Assembly: GCF_040939125.1 (NCBI RefSeq)
Contig: NZ_CP162495.1
Span: forward strand, 1,178,001 to 1,242,000
DNA length: 64,000 bases
From: Clostridium sp. BJN0013
GTDB taxonomy: Bacteria > Bacillota > Clostridia > Clostridiales > Clostridiaceae
Direction: 5' to 3'
The notes beneath the pieces were generated by a model. That model had not been told where the DNA came from, did not search any database, and saw nothing but the letters and a program-made list of their open reading frames with translations. The translations under genes were made by a program, and so were the position numbers. Shown here piece by piece: positions 25,435 through 34,264 of this stretch. Position 1 is the first letter of the stretch, and each line of letters starts with the position of its first letter.

Positions 25435-25692
25435 ATGAAAAATTGTAATAGGGTATTGATAAAAGGAAAAGTATGTTATAGAAATGGAAATCCAGTTAAA
25501 GATGCAATAGTGCTATTGGAAGCATTCCTTCCACATACAGATTATAGAAAGTTTTGTGGATATACACTTACAAATTGTAATGGAGAGTTTTGCTGCTTAA
25601 TTTACAATAAAAGATATTATTATAAATTAAAAGTTTTTAACAATGAATGTAGTGCCCCAGGCAATGTAAATTGCAGTATACACTTAGAATAA
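25435..25692 (+). CDS. Small Cys-containing beta-sandwich protein
   Basis: 85 residues from ATG 25435 (GGAAGG upstream). A longer in-frame ATG at 25348 lies inside the repeat and is rejected. Core: NRVLIKGKVCYRNGNPVKDA, IVLLEAFLPHTDYRKFCGYT, LTNCNGEFCCLIYNKRYYYK, LKVFNNEC. Fourth member of the carboxypeptidase-regulatory-like set here, with seven cysteines. It is the last small protein before the sugar pathway begins 30 bases later, so probably transcribed with it. Confidence 0.65.
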   Translation: MKNCNRVLIKGKVCYRNGNPVKDAIVLLEAFLPHTDYRKFCGYTLTNCNGEFCCLIYNKRYYYKLKVFNNECSAPGNVNCSIHLE

Positions 25693-25722
25693 CATATCAA
25701 GTAATATTATAGGAGGCAATTC

Positions 25723-26709
25723 ATGAATAAGGTTCTGGTAACAGGAGCGGATGGGTTTATAGGCAGCCACCTGGTAGAAAAACTTTTAAATTCAGGATAT
25801 GGTGTTAAGGCTTTTGTATATTATAATTCATTCAATTCATGGGGATGGTTAGATACATTACCAAAACATGTGCTAAAGGAAATAGAAATATTTAGTGGTG
25901 ATATAAGAGATCCAAGTGGAGTAAGGGAAGCTGTGAAAAATATAGATGATGTGTATCATCTTGCAGCACTAATAGCCATTCCCTTTAGTTATTACTCACC
26001 GGATTCTTATGTGGATACCAATATAAAAGGTACACTGAATGTACTTCAAGCAGCTAAAGAATTAAATACAAAGAGAATTATCATAACTTCCACTTCAGAG
26101 GTTTATGGCAGTGCTAAATTTGTGCCAATAACCGAAGATCATCCCTGCCAGGCACAATCACCATATTCAGCTACCAAGATATCAGCAGATAAATTAGCAG
26201 AATCTTTCTATAGAAGCTTTTCTTTACCTATAACAATAGTAAGACCTTTTAATACCTATGGCCCCAGACAATCAGCAAGAGCTATAATACCCACAATAAT
26301 AACTCAATTGTTGTCACAAAAAGGGGAAATAAGATTGGGCTCACTAAGTCCAACAAGAGATTTTAATTATGTAAAAGATACCGCAGATGGTTTTGTTGAA
26401 ATTGCTAAAAGTGATAAAACAGTAGGAGAGGTAATAAATATAGCCTCCCAAAAAGAAATATCTATAAAGAATCTTGCAGCAGAACTTATAAAACAGTTAA
26501 ATCCGAAAGTTAAAATTGTATGTGAGACAGAAAGAATCAGACCTGAAAAAAGTGAGGTAAATAGATTGTTAGGATCAAATGAAAAGATTAAAAGGTTAAC
26601 AGCATGGGTTCCAAAATTCACCTTTGAAGAAGGTATAAAAGAAACCATTGAGTGGTTTAAGGTAGAGAAGAATTTAGAAAAATATAAAACGGATATATAT
26701 AATATTTAA
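25723..26709 (+). CDS. legB: NAD-dependent 4,6-dehydratase, LegB type
   Basis: 328 residues. Rossmann motif TGADGFIGSHLVEKLL, substrate region AFVYYNSFNSWGWLD, NIKGTLNVLQAA, catalytic STSEVYGSAKFVPITEDHP and YSATKISADKLAE (YxxxK). The FVYYNSFNSWGWLD and IPFSYYSPDSY segments are typical of LegB-type nucleotide-sugar dehydratases, which make the 4-keto-6-deoxy sugar in the first committed step of legionaminic acid synthesis. AGGAGG precedes ATG. First gene of the nonulosonate set; the following genes supply the later steps. Confidence 0.88.
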   Translation: MNKVLVTGADGFIGSHLVEKLLNSGYGVKAFVYYNSFNSWGWLDTLPKHVLKEIEIFSGDIRDPSGVREAVKNIDDVYHLAALIAIPFSYYSPDSYVDTNIKGTLNVLQAAKELNTKRIIITSTSEVYGSAKFVPITEDHPCQAQSPYSATKISADKLAESFYRSFSLPITIVRPFNTYGPRQSARAIIPTIITQLLSQKGEIRLGSLSPTRDFNYVKDTADGFVEIAKSDKTVGEVINIASQKEISIKNLAAELIKQLNPKVKIVCETERIRPEKSEVNRLLGSNEKIKRLTAWVPKFTFEEGIKETIEWFKVEKNLEKYKTDIYNI

Positions 26710-26765
26710 TTGGATTAGAAAAGTTTTTTATTATGTTTTAAATTAAGTAATTAGGAGGAAAGTTT

Positions 26766-27407
26766 ATGGAAAAAATAATATTAATCGGTGCAGGGGGCCA
26801 CTGTAGAAGTATTATTGATTCTATAAATGGATTAAATAATTTTCAGATTATAGGAATTGTTGATAAAAAACATAGGAATCATAGCAGATTAGATATAGAC
26901 AGAGTGTGGTGTGATGAAGATCTTGATTCACTATATAAATCCGGCATAAAAAATGCATTTATTGGAATTGGTTCTACTGCATATCCTGAAATTAGAATAA
27001 AATTTTATAATTTATTAAAAAGTATAGGATATAATTTTCCCATCATAATTGATAAAACAGCTATAGTGTCATGTAGCGCAAAAATTGAAGAGGGTGTATT
27101 TATAGGAAAAGGAGCAATTGTCAATGCTAATGCCTTAATAAAAAAGCAGTGCATTATAAATTCCGGTGCTATAGTAGAGCATGATTGTAAAATAAATGAA
27201 TTTGTTCATTTAGCACCTGGAGCAACATTAAGTGGTGGAGTTTCAATTGGACAAGGAACACATGTGGGAACTAATGCTACAATTATTCAAAATATTAATG
27301 TGGGAAAGAATGTACTTATAGGGGCGGGTTCTGTTATTGTTAAAAATGTTAAAGATGGAATTAAGGTTTATGGCAATCCAGGTCGGGAGGTGGAATGTTA
27401 TGAGTAA
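26766..27407 (+). CDS. Sugar O/N-acetyltransferase, NeuD/LegH type
   Basis: 213 residues. N-terminal small Rossmann-like domain (IILIGAGGHCRSIIDSINGL) and a C-terminal left-handed beta-helix of hexapeptide repeats (VFIGKGAIVNANALIKKQCI, IVEHDCKINEFVHLAPGATL, IGQGTHVGTNATI). The His in EHDC and the PGAT turn are the catalytic region of the PglD/NeuD family. In a legionaminate pathway this acetylates the 4-amino sugar (LegH role) or the finished acid. Ribosome site AGGAGG. Its stop overlaps the next start by 8 bases. Confidence 0.85.
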   Translation: MEKIILIGAGGHCRSIIDSINGLNNFQIIGIVDKKHRNHSRLDIDRVWCDEDLDSLYKSGIKNAFIGIGSTAYPEIRIKFYNLLKSIGYNFPIIIDKTAIVSCSAKIEEGVFIGKGAIVNANALIKKQCIINSGAIVEHDCKINEFVHLAPGATLSGGVSIGQGTHVGTNATIIQNINVGKNVLIGAGSVIVKNVKDGIKVYGNPGREVECYE

Positions 27408-28398
27408 TATTTTTATAATTGCCGAAGCTGGAGTTAACCACAATGGAGATTTAAATACAGCAAAAAAAATGGTTGATAAAGCAGTAATTGCAGGAGTAGA
27501 TGCAGTAAAATTTCAAACCTTTAAGGCATCTAATCTAGTAACAAACTATGCAAAACAAGCTAACTATCAGATTAATCATTTAGGTGAAAAAACTTCTCAA
27601 TTACAAATGTTGGAAAAGTTAGAGTTGAGTTATAGAGAATATATAGAATTAAAGAATTATTGTGATATGAAAAAAATAATGTTTTTATCATCCCCATTTG
27701 ATTTAGATAGTATTGATTTTTTAAATAGTATTGGAATGTCAATTTTTAAAATACCCTCTAGTGAAATAGACAATGTTCCATACTTGATAAAGATAGCAAA
27801 ATTAAAAAAGAAAGTTATACTATCAACGGGTATGAGTAATTTATCAGATATAGAATTTTCATTAAACATCTTAAAAGAAAATGGCACAAAAGATGTTGTT
27901 GTACTTCACTGTAATACCAATTACCCGACTAAAATGGAAGAAGTAAACTTATTGGCTATGAAAACCATAGAAAATGCATTCAAAGTGCCAGTTGGATATT
28001 CAGATCATACAGAGGGAATAGAGGTAGCTATAGCGGCGGCAGCATTAGGTGCCAAAGTTATAGAAAAACATTTTACATTAGATAAAAATATGGATGGTCC
28101 GGATCATAAGGCCAGTTTGGAACCTTTTGAACTTAACAACATGGTTAAAGCAGTAAGGAATATAGAAAGGGCTCTTGGAGATGGGATAAAAGTTCAAACC
28201 CCTTCAGAAAAAATAAATAGAGCGGTGGCAAGGAAAAGTTTGGTGGCTAAAGTTTTCATAAAATCTAAAGAAACATTTACTGAAGAAAATGTATGCGTAA
28301 AAAGGCCTGGGACAGGTATATCACCTAGAAATTGGAGTTATGTTATTGGAAAAAAGGCAAAAAGGAATTTTAAAAAAGATGAGCTTATAGATTTATAA
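27400..28398 (+). CDS. legI: N-acetylneuraminate/legionaminate synthase (NeuB/LegI)
   Basis: 332 residues: IIAEAGVNHNGDLNTAKKMV and DAVKFQTFKASNLVT (TIM-barrel NeuB start), SSPFDLDSIDFLNSIGMSIF, KIPSSEIDNVPYL, VVLHCNTNYPT, GYSDHTEGIEVAIAAAALGA, KVIEKHFTLDKNMDGPDHKA, and a C-terminal antifreeze-like SAF domain (ARKSLVAKVFIKSKETFTEE ... RPGTGISP). It condenses phosphoenolpyruvate with a 6-carbon amino sugar to make a nonulosonic acid. Start ATG 27400, with GGGAGGTGG upstream; the in-frame ATG at 27337 lies inside the previous gene. Confidence 0.93.
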   Translation: MSNIFIIAEAGVNHNGDLNTAKKMVDKAVIAGVDAVKFQTFKASNLVTNYAKQANYQINHLGEKTSQLQMLEKLELSYREYIELKNYCDMKKIMFLSSPFDLDSIDFLNSIGMSIFKIPSSEIDNVPYLIKIAKLKKKVILSTGMSNLSDIEFSLNILKENGTKDVVVLHCNTNYPTKMEEVNLLAMKTIENAFKVPVGYSDHTEGIEVAIAAAALGAKVIEKHFTLDKNMDGPDHKASLEPFELNNMVKAVRNIERALGDGIKVQTPSEKINRAVARKSLVAKVFIKSKETFTEENVCVKRPGTGISPRNWSYVIGKKAKRNFKKDELIDL

Positions 28399-28412
28399 GG
28401 TAGGGAAATTTA

Positions 28413-29360
28413 GTGGAATTTAAATTTATAGATAAAAATGAATATTTAAAAAGAATATCAGAATTCCAAAAGTTATTTAGGAGTTGTTTCAATAGAGAAA
28501 TATCTGAAGAATTCTTGACATGGAGATATATAGATAATCCTATGGGAGATATGCTGGTTAACGCTGTACTTGAAAATAACAAGATAATAGCAAATTATTC
28601 TGTATCACCTTGTAAAATTTGTATTAATGGGAATATAGAAAAGGCCGCATTATCTATGACTACAATGACTCATCCCAATTTTAGAGGAAGAGGATTATTC
28701 CCCAAATTAGCTAAGGGATTATATGAAAGAATGGAGGAGATTGGTTATAAAGCAGTAATTGGATTTCCTAATAATAATTCTCACTTCATCTTTGTAAATA
28801 AATTGAATTGGAAGGACATATATGAAATTCCCACTATGAAATTAAGTTTGTTAAACATAAGTAATTTAAACAATTATAAAAATTTTAATATCATTAACGA
28901 TAAAAAATTTTTACTGGATTATTCTAGGCTTATTGATAACAATAATAACAAAATAAAAATATATAAGGAGCTGGATTATTTAAAATGGAGATTTAGGGAT
29001 AATCCAATTAATAAATATGATAATTATGTAGTAGTTCAAGGACAAACCGTAGTTTCATCAATGATTACTAAGGAGTTTAATAATTATGAAATTGATGTAG
29101 TAGAAATCAATTCATTAGATGATTGTTATACAAAAGAAATATTAGAATGGATTATTGAAAAAGGGAAAAATGATAATTTTAAATATATCAATATGTGGTG
29201 TCAGTTGAATGATAATGTACATGAAATAGCTGAAAGGATTGGATTTATCAACTGTGAACCCATTTCTTATTTTGGAGTTAAGGATTTTAAAGAGGAATCC
29301 ACTGATTTAAACATTTACAATAATTGGAATATACAGATGGGAGATTCGGATGTGTATTAA
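28413..29360 (+). CDS. GNAT-family N-acyltransferase
   Basis: 315 residues from GTG 28413. The acyl-CoA binding signature is TMTHPNFRGRGLFPKLAKGL, followed by GYKAVIGFPNNNSHFIFVNK. Two similar EFLTWRYIDNP and YLKWRFRDNP segments suggest a duplicated fold. Proteins of this type in surface-sugar loci add acyl groups to amino sugars, so it probably decorates the nonulosonate or an intermediate. The exact acyl group and position are unknown. Its end overlaps the start of legG by about 11 bases. Confidence 0.78.
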   Translation: MEFKFIDKNEYLKRISEFQKLFRSCFNREISEEFLTWRYIDNPMGDMLVNAVLENNKIIANYSVSPCKICINGNIEKAALSMTTMTHPNFRGRGLFPKLAKGLYERMEEIGYKAVIGFPNNNSHFIFVNKLNWKDIYEIPTMKLSLLNISNLNNYKNFNIINDKKFLLDYSRLIDNNNNKIKIYKELDYLKWRFRDNPINKYDNYVVVQGQTVVSSMITKEFNNYEIDVVEINSLDDCYTKEILEWIIEKGKNDNFKYINMWCQLNDNVHEIAERIGFINCEPISYFGVKDFKEESTDLNIYNNWNIQMGDSDVY

Positions 29361-30513
29361 GAAAATTTTAGCCTTTACTGGAATTAGGTCAGATTATGAT
29401 CTTATGAGTCTTTTATATAAAAAATTAAATAAAGCAAATGATTTTGAAATTAAGCTTGTAGTATCAGGTGCGCATTTATCAGAAACCTATGGATATACAT
29501 TAAATAATATAGTGGAAGATGGGATACCGGTAATAGCCCAAATTGAAAATCTTATTGATTCCAATTCCAGGGCTTCTAGAATTAAATCACTGTCTATATT
29601 ATTACAGGATTGTATTCATACAGTAGCAGCATATAAACCAGATGTTATTTTATATGCCGGAGATAGGGAAGAAGTGGTTGTTGGAGGATTAATAGGCACA
29701 TATCTTAGAATTCCAACCATACATTTTTTTGGAGGAGATCATGCTTTGGATGGGAATATTGACAATCCAGTGAGGCATGCAGTATCTAAATTGTCATCTC
29801 TTCATTTTGTCAGTAACGAAGAATCAAAACAAAGATTAATAAAAATTGGAGAAAATAAAAATAGAATATTTAATGTTGGAAGTCCAGCCTTGGATAAATT
29901 TATTTCTACTGAGTATATAAGCAAAAAAGAAGTTGTTTATATCTTAGGTAAACCTCGTTGGAACAATTATGCAGTTATGATATTTCACCCCCTGGCAGGT
30001 GAAGAAGATAGAGCAGGTAAGTATTTTGAAGAAATTTTAGTTGCTTTGGAAAAAAAGTCTGTAAATGCATTTGTAAGCTACCCAAATGTAGATAGCGGAA
30101 ACAAGAAGATTATAGAAGTAATAAAAAAATACTATAATAAAGAAAATTTTAAGTTTTATAAAAATATCCCTAGAACTTTATTTATAAATTTATTAAGGAA
30201 TAGTATGTTTATGATTGGAAATTCCAGTGCTGGATTATATGAGGCACCAATATTAAAATTAGGTGCAGTTAATGTTGGAAATAGGCAAAAAGGAAGATTA
30301 TGTGCAGAAAATGTGGTTTTTGTTTATCAAGGAGTGAGTAATATAGTAAAAGGGATAGAAACAGTTTTAGCTGAAGAATTTAAACTTTTATTGGATAAAG
30401 TACAATCACCCTATGGCAGCGGAGATTCAGTTGAGAAGATTATAAGCTTAATGAGAAGCTTAGATTTAAAATCTTATGTAGTTAAATGGGAGGATCCATT
30501 GTTTGGAGGTTGA
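29350..30513 (+). CDS. legG: Hydrolysing UDP-sugar 2-epimerase, NeuC/LegG
   Basis: 387 residues: KKILAFTGIRSDYDLMSLLY, LVVSGAHLSETYGYTLNNI, VILYAGDREEVVVGGLIGTY, TIHFFGGDHALDGNIDNPVR, HAVSKLSSLHFVSNEES, MIGNSSAGLYEAPILKLGAV. This is the GT-B-like fold of hydrolysing 2-epimerases, which release the nucleotide and invert C2 to make the substrate of the synthase. The position between synthase and aminotransferase genes, with translational coupling to the GNAT gene, supports the LegG role. ATG 29350 has GGGAG upstream. Confidence 0.92.
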   Translation: MCIKKILAFTGIRSDYDLMSLLYKKLNKANDFEIKLVVSGAHLSETYGYTLNNIVEDGIPVIAQIENLIDSNSRASRIKSLSILLQDCIHTVAAYKPDVILYAGDREEVVVGGLIGTYLRIPTIHFFGGDHALDGNIDNPVRHAVSKLSSLHFVSNEESKQRLIKIGENKNRIFNVGSPALDKFISTEYISKKEVVYILGKPRWNNYAVMIFHPLAGEEDRAGKYFEEILVALEKKSVNAFVSYPNVDSGNKKIIEVIKKYYNKENFKFYKNIPRTLFINLLRNSMFMIGNSSAGLYEAPILKLGAVNVGNRQKGRLCAENVVFVYQGVSNIVKGIETVLAEEFKLLLDKVQSPYGSGDSVEKIISLMRSLDLKSYVVKWEDPLFGG

Positions 30514-30515
30514 TA

Positions 30516-31187
30516 ATGAGTAATATATTGATTATAGCACCACATGCGGATGATGAAACCTTTGGTTGTGGGGGAAGCATATTAAAGTATGTAAAAGAGG
30601 GTCACAGGGTTTATTGGGTTATAGTAACTTCAATGACAGAGGAACTAGGGTTTTCTAAAGAAAGAATAAATAGTAGAGAATTAGAAATCGAAAAAGTAGC
30701 TAATGAATATAAATTTGCAAAGGTATTTAGATTAGGATTTCCTACTACAGAATTAGATAAAATACCTTTTAAGGATTTAGTGGATAAAATATCTGAATGT
30801 ATTATTGAAACAAAATGTGAAGTTCTGTACATCCCTAATTATGGAGATATACATAGCGATCATAGGATTGTTTCAGAAGCTGCAATGTCTTGTACTAAGT
30901 GGTTTAGGTATAATACAGTCAAAAAGGTATATGTTTATGAAACATTATCGGAAACTGAGTTTGGAATAAATAATTCTATAGATAGTTTTAAACCTAATGT
31001 ATTTATAAATATAGAAGGGTTTTTAGATAAAAAGCTGAAGATTATGAACATATTTAAAAGTGAAATAGGAAAAGCACCTTTTCCAAGATCTGCGGATGTA
31101 GTAAAAGGGCTTTCGGTATTTAGAGGAGGAGCTTCAGGTTATAAAAATGCTGAGGCATTTATGTTATTAAGAGAGAGAATAGAATAA
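30516..31187 (+). CDS. PIG-L family de-N-acetylase
   Basis: 223 residues. The zinc site motif is intact: IIAPHADDETFGCGG (AHPDDE type), and the second part IPNYGDIHSDHRIVSEA (HSDH). The family removes acetyl groups from N-acetylglucosamine-type sugars. It is not part of the standard legionaminate pathway, so here it probably frees an amine for another acylation by the GNAT enzyme of the locus (inference). Start ATG 30516 with GGAGG upstream; the in-frame ATG at 30486 lies inside legG. Confidence 0.88.
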   Translation: MSNILIIAPHADDETFGCGGSILKYVKEGHRVYWVIVTSMTEELGFSKERINSRELEIEKVANEYKFAKVFRLGFPTTELDKIPFKDLVDKISECIIETKCEVLYIPNYGDIHSDHRIVSEAAMSCTKWFRYNTVKKVYVYETLSETEFGINNSIDSFKPNVFINIEGFLDKKLKIMNIFKSEIGKAPFPRSADVVKGLSVFRGGASGYKNAEAFMLLRERIE

Positions 31188-31280
31188 AAATAGCTTTTAG
31201 ATATGGCTTAAAGACAATATTTTAATAGAAGGAGGCTGGAGCAGATAAAGTGAACTTTAAAATATGAGAGGAAGATAATT

Positions 31281-32432
31281 ATGATACCCTTATCTGTACC
31301 AAATTTGAAGGGTAATGAAGAAAAATATGTGGTAGATGCTATAGGAAGTGAATGGGTTTCTACATCAGGCAGCTATGTAAATAGATTTGAAAATGATATA
31401 AAAAAATACTTAAATGTAGATAATGCTGCTGCATGTCAAAGTGGCACAGCAGCAATTCATTTAGCATTAAGGTTATCTGGAGTTAGTGTAAATAGCGAGG
31501 TTATAGTGCCAACGGTTACATTTATAGCGGCAGTTAATCCAGTTAAATATTTAGGAGCAGAACCTATATTTATGGATTGTGATAATAGTTTAAATATGGA
31601 TTGCGGCAAACTTGAAGAATTCTTTGAAAATGAATGCGTGATAACTAACAGTGGATTAAAAAATAAAAATACTAACAGGTATATTAAAGCATTAATAGTA
31701 GTTCATGTGTTTGGAAATATGGCTAATGTTGAAAAAATAAAAGAGTTAACAGACAAATACAAAATAAAATTAATAGAAGATGCTACTGAAGCTTTAGGAA
31801 CCTATTATACTAGTGGAAAATATAAAGGAAGGTTTGCAGGTACCATAGGTGATTTTGGAGCTTATTCATTTAATGGAAATAAAATAATAACAACTGGAGG
31901 AGGAGGAATTTTAATTGGAAAATCCTCTGAGGATATAAAAAAGGCTAAATATTTGTCAACTCAAGCTAAAGATGATGAATTATATTATATACATCATTAT
32001 ATAGGATACAATTATAGAATGACTAATTTACAAGCAGCATTGGGAGTAGCACAACTTGAAAGATTAGAAGAATTTATTGAAATAAAAATTAAAAATTACA
32101 AATTGTATAAGTCAAGAATAAATAATATAAAAGGATTAACACTTCTGGAATTTAATAATAATGCAAGAAACAATCATTGGTTTTATTCTTTATATATAGA
32201 TAATAACAGCTTGGATAGGGATGAACTGTTAAAATACCTTTTAAAAAATCAAATCCAAACAAGACCTATTTGGAAACTAATACACACACAAAGACCATAT
32301 ATAAAAAATCAAGCGTATAAAATTGAAAAAGCCATTAAATATTATAATAGAGTATTGAATATACCATGTAGTACCAACTTAAAAAGGGAAAACATAGAAT
32401 ATATCATAAGCATACTAGAAAAAGCTCAATAG
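31281..32432 (+). CDS. legC: PLP-dependent sugar aminotransferase, LegC type
   Basis: 383 residues of the DegT/DnrJ/EryC1/StrS family: MIPLSVPNLKGNEEKYVVDA, CQSGTAAIHLALRLSGV, DEVIVPT-like EVIVPTVTFIAAVNPVKYLG, VVHVFGNMANVEKI, LIEDATEALGTYY, and the PLP lysine in YSFNGNKIITTGGGGIL. It aminates the 4-keto sugar made by LegB. GAGAGG lies before ATG 31281. About 90 bases without a gene precede it, but orientation and content tie it to the pathway. Confidence 0.92.
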   Translation: MIPLSVPNLKGNEEKYVVDAIGSEWVSTSGSYVNRFENDIKKYLNVDNAAACQSGTAAIHLALRLSGVSVNSEVIVPTVTFIAAVNPVKYLGAEPIFMDCDNSLNMDCGKLEEFFENECVITNSGLKNKNTNRYIKALIVVHVFGNMANVEKIKELTDKYKIKLIEDATEALGTYYTSGKYKGRFAGTIGDFGAYSFNGNKIITTGGGGILIGKSSEDIKKAKYLSTQAKDDELYYIHHYIGYNYRMTNLQAALGVAQLERLEEFIEIKIKNYKLYKSRINNIKGLTLLEFNNNARNNHWFYSLYIDNNSLDRDELLKYLLKNQIQTRPIWKLIHTQRPYIKNQAYKIEKAIKYYNRVLNIPCSTNLKRENIEYIISILEKAQ

Positions 32433-32448
32433 GTTAGGGAGTGTTCTT

Positions 32449-33495
32449 ATGAGTATTCAGGCTCTTTTTATAGATAAAAAAATATCAATACGACAGGCAA
32501 TTGAAAAGTTAAATAAAACTGTAAAAAAGATTCTTATTGTAGTAGAGAATAATAAATTAATAGGTGTAGTTACAGATGGAGATATAAGAAGATGGATTGT
32601 AAAAAGCGGAGATTTATCATTTTCAGTGGAAAATATAATGAATGTACATCCTATATATTTAAATATAAAAAATAGAAATAGAGCAAATGAATTGATGAAA
32701 AAGTATCGTATTGAAAGTCTGCCGCTGGTAAATGAGTATGATGAAGTTATAGATATAATATTTTGGGATGACCTGTATGATAATAAATTTAATTGTAATA
32801 ATACCAGGGATATATCAGTTGTTATAATGGCTGGTGGAAAAGGTACAAGGCTGTATCCGTATACAAAGATTATTCCAAAGGCACTTATTCCAATTGGAGA
32901 GATACCCATAATAGAGAGGATAATAAACAGATTTCTAGAGTTTAAGTTTGAAAATTTTTATATTACTGTTAATTATAAAAAAGAAATAATAAAAGCATAT
33001 TTTAGTAAAAAATTATCATATAAAATATCATTTTTAGAAGAAAAAAAACCTCTTGGGACTGCAGGAGGATTGAGTTTAGTGGGTAACAGCATAGGCAATA
33101 CTTTTTTTGTAAGCAATTGTGACATATTGGTTAATGCTAATTATTCTAAAATTTTAGAATATCATAAAGAGCATAATAACAAGGTAACAGTAGTCACAGC
33201 TTTAAAAAATTATATAATTCCATATGGAATTTTGAATTTAAACCCAAAAGGAGATATAGCCTCAATTGACGAAAAACCCAATTATGAATTTTTAATTAAT
33301 ACGGGTATGTATGTATTGGAAGTAGATGTATTAAGGTATATTCCTAAAGGTATCTATTTTAATATGACAGATTTAATAAATATCTGTTTGTCAAAGGATG
33401 AAAAGGTGGGGATATACCCTGTAACTAATAATGATTGGCTGGATATGGGGGAATTTAGAGAAATGAAAAGTATGATAGAAAAATTAAATATTTGA
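32449..33495 (+). CDS. ptmE: CBS-domain sugar nucleotidyltransferase, PtmE type
   Basis: 348 residues. The N-terminal ~115 residues are a CBS pair (KILIVVENNKLIGVVTDGDI, RIESLPLVNEYDEVIDIIFW). The C-terminal part is a nucleotidyltransferase: VVIMAGGKGTRLYPYTKIIP, KALIPIGEIPIIERII, FFVSNCDILVNANYSKILEY, NTGMYVLEVDVL. This CBS-transferase fusion is PtmE, which makes the GDP-linked glucosamine start compound of legionaminic acid in Campylobacter. Its presence argues for legionaminate over sialic acid. Ribosome site GGGAG; starts 16 bases after legC. Confidence 0.9.
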   Translation: MSIQALFIDKKISIRQAIEKLNKTVKKILIVVENNKLIGVVTDGDIRRWIVKSGDLSFSVENIMNVHPIYLNIKNRNRANELMKKYRIESLPLVNEYDEVIDIIFWDDLYDNKFNCNNTRDISVVIMAGGKGTRLYPYTKIIPKALIPIGEIPIIERIINRFLEFKFENFYITVNYKKEIIKAYFSKKLSYKISFLEEKKPLGTAGGLSLVGNSIGNTFFVSNCDILVNANYSKILEYHKEHNNKVTVVTALKNYIIPYGILNLNPKGDIASIDEKPNYEFLINTGMYVLEVDVLRYIPKGIYFNMTDLINICLSKDEKVGIYPVTNNDWLDMGEFREMKSMIEKLNI

Positions 33496-33528
33496 TTTGA
33501 AAGTTTTTATGATTTAAGGAGATAGGCA

Positions 33529-34248
33529 ATGTATATGGATAGAAGTTTTTTGGCTATAATACCTGCAAGAAGTGGATCCAAGGGCATAATTGATAAAAAT
33601 ATAAAAGAAATAAATAATAAACCTTTAATGGCTTACACTATAGATGCATGTATAAAATCTAAAATTTTTGACGATATAATTGTATCTACTGATTCTAAAA
33701 AATATGCACAAATAGCAGAAAGTTACGGGGCGTCAGTTCCATTTTTGAGGCCTGATGAGCTATCTACAGATACTGCATCAAATCATGATGTTATTTTACA
33801 TGTATTAAATGAAATAAAAAAAACTGGAAGCTCATACGATTATACTGTTCTGCTGCAGCCTACCTCACCCCTTAGAAATGAAAATCACATATTAGAAAGT
33901 ATAGACAAGTTATTGAGTTATGATGCAAATTCAATAGTAAGTATATGTGAAGTAGATCACCCATCAAATATTAATATAGTTTTAGATTCAAATATGCGTT
34001 TGGATTTTCTTTTTGATGACAGCAAAAGAGTAAGAAGACAGGATATGAAGAAGGAATATAGAATAAATGGAGCTATTTATATATGTAAAACAGATTATTT
34101 TTTAAAATATAAGAGTTTCTATAGAGAGAAGAGTTATCCATATATAATGGATAAAATATCATCTATAGATATAGATGATATTTATCAATTTGAATTTGTG
34201 AAATTTATAATAAATAATGATTTTATGATGAATAGTTTTATTGATTAA
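33529..34248 (+). CDS. legF: CMP-nonulosonate cytidylyltransferase, NeuA/LegF
   Basis: 239 residues: FLAIIPARSGSKGIIDKNIK (CTP-binding N-terminus), DDIIVSTDSKKYAQIAES, GASVPFLRPDELSTDTASNH, VLLQPTSPLRNENHI, and YRINGAIYICKTDYFL. It activates the nonulosonic acid as the CMP sugar, the donor used by the Maf-type transferase upstream. RBS GGAGA. A second ATG six bases on (33535) is equally possible. Last enzyme of the pathway. Confidence 0.92.
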   Translation: MYMDRSFLAIIPARSGSKGIIDKNIKEINNKPLMAYTIDACIKSKIFDDIIVSTDSKKYAQIAESYGASVPFLRPDELSTDTASNHDVILHVLNEIKKTGSSYDYTVLLQPTSPLRNENHILESIDKLLSYDANSIVSICEVDHPSNINIVLDSNMRLDFLFDDSKRVRRQDMKKEYRINGAIYICKTDYFLKYKSFYREKSYPYIMDKISSIDIDDIYQFEFVKFIINNDFMMNSFID

Positions 34249-34264
34249 ATTTGGAGGAGTAAAT

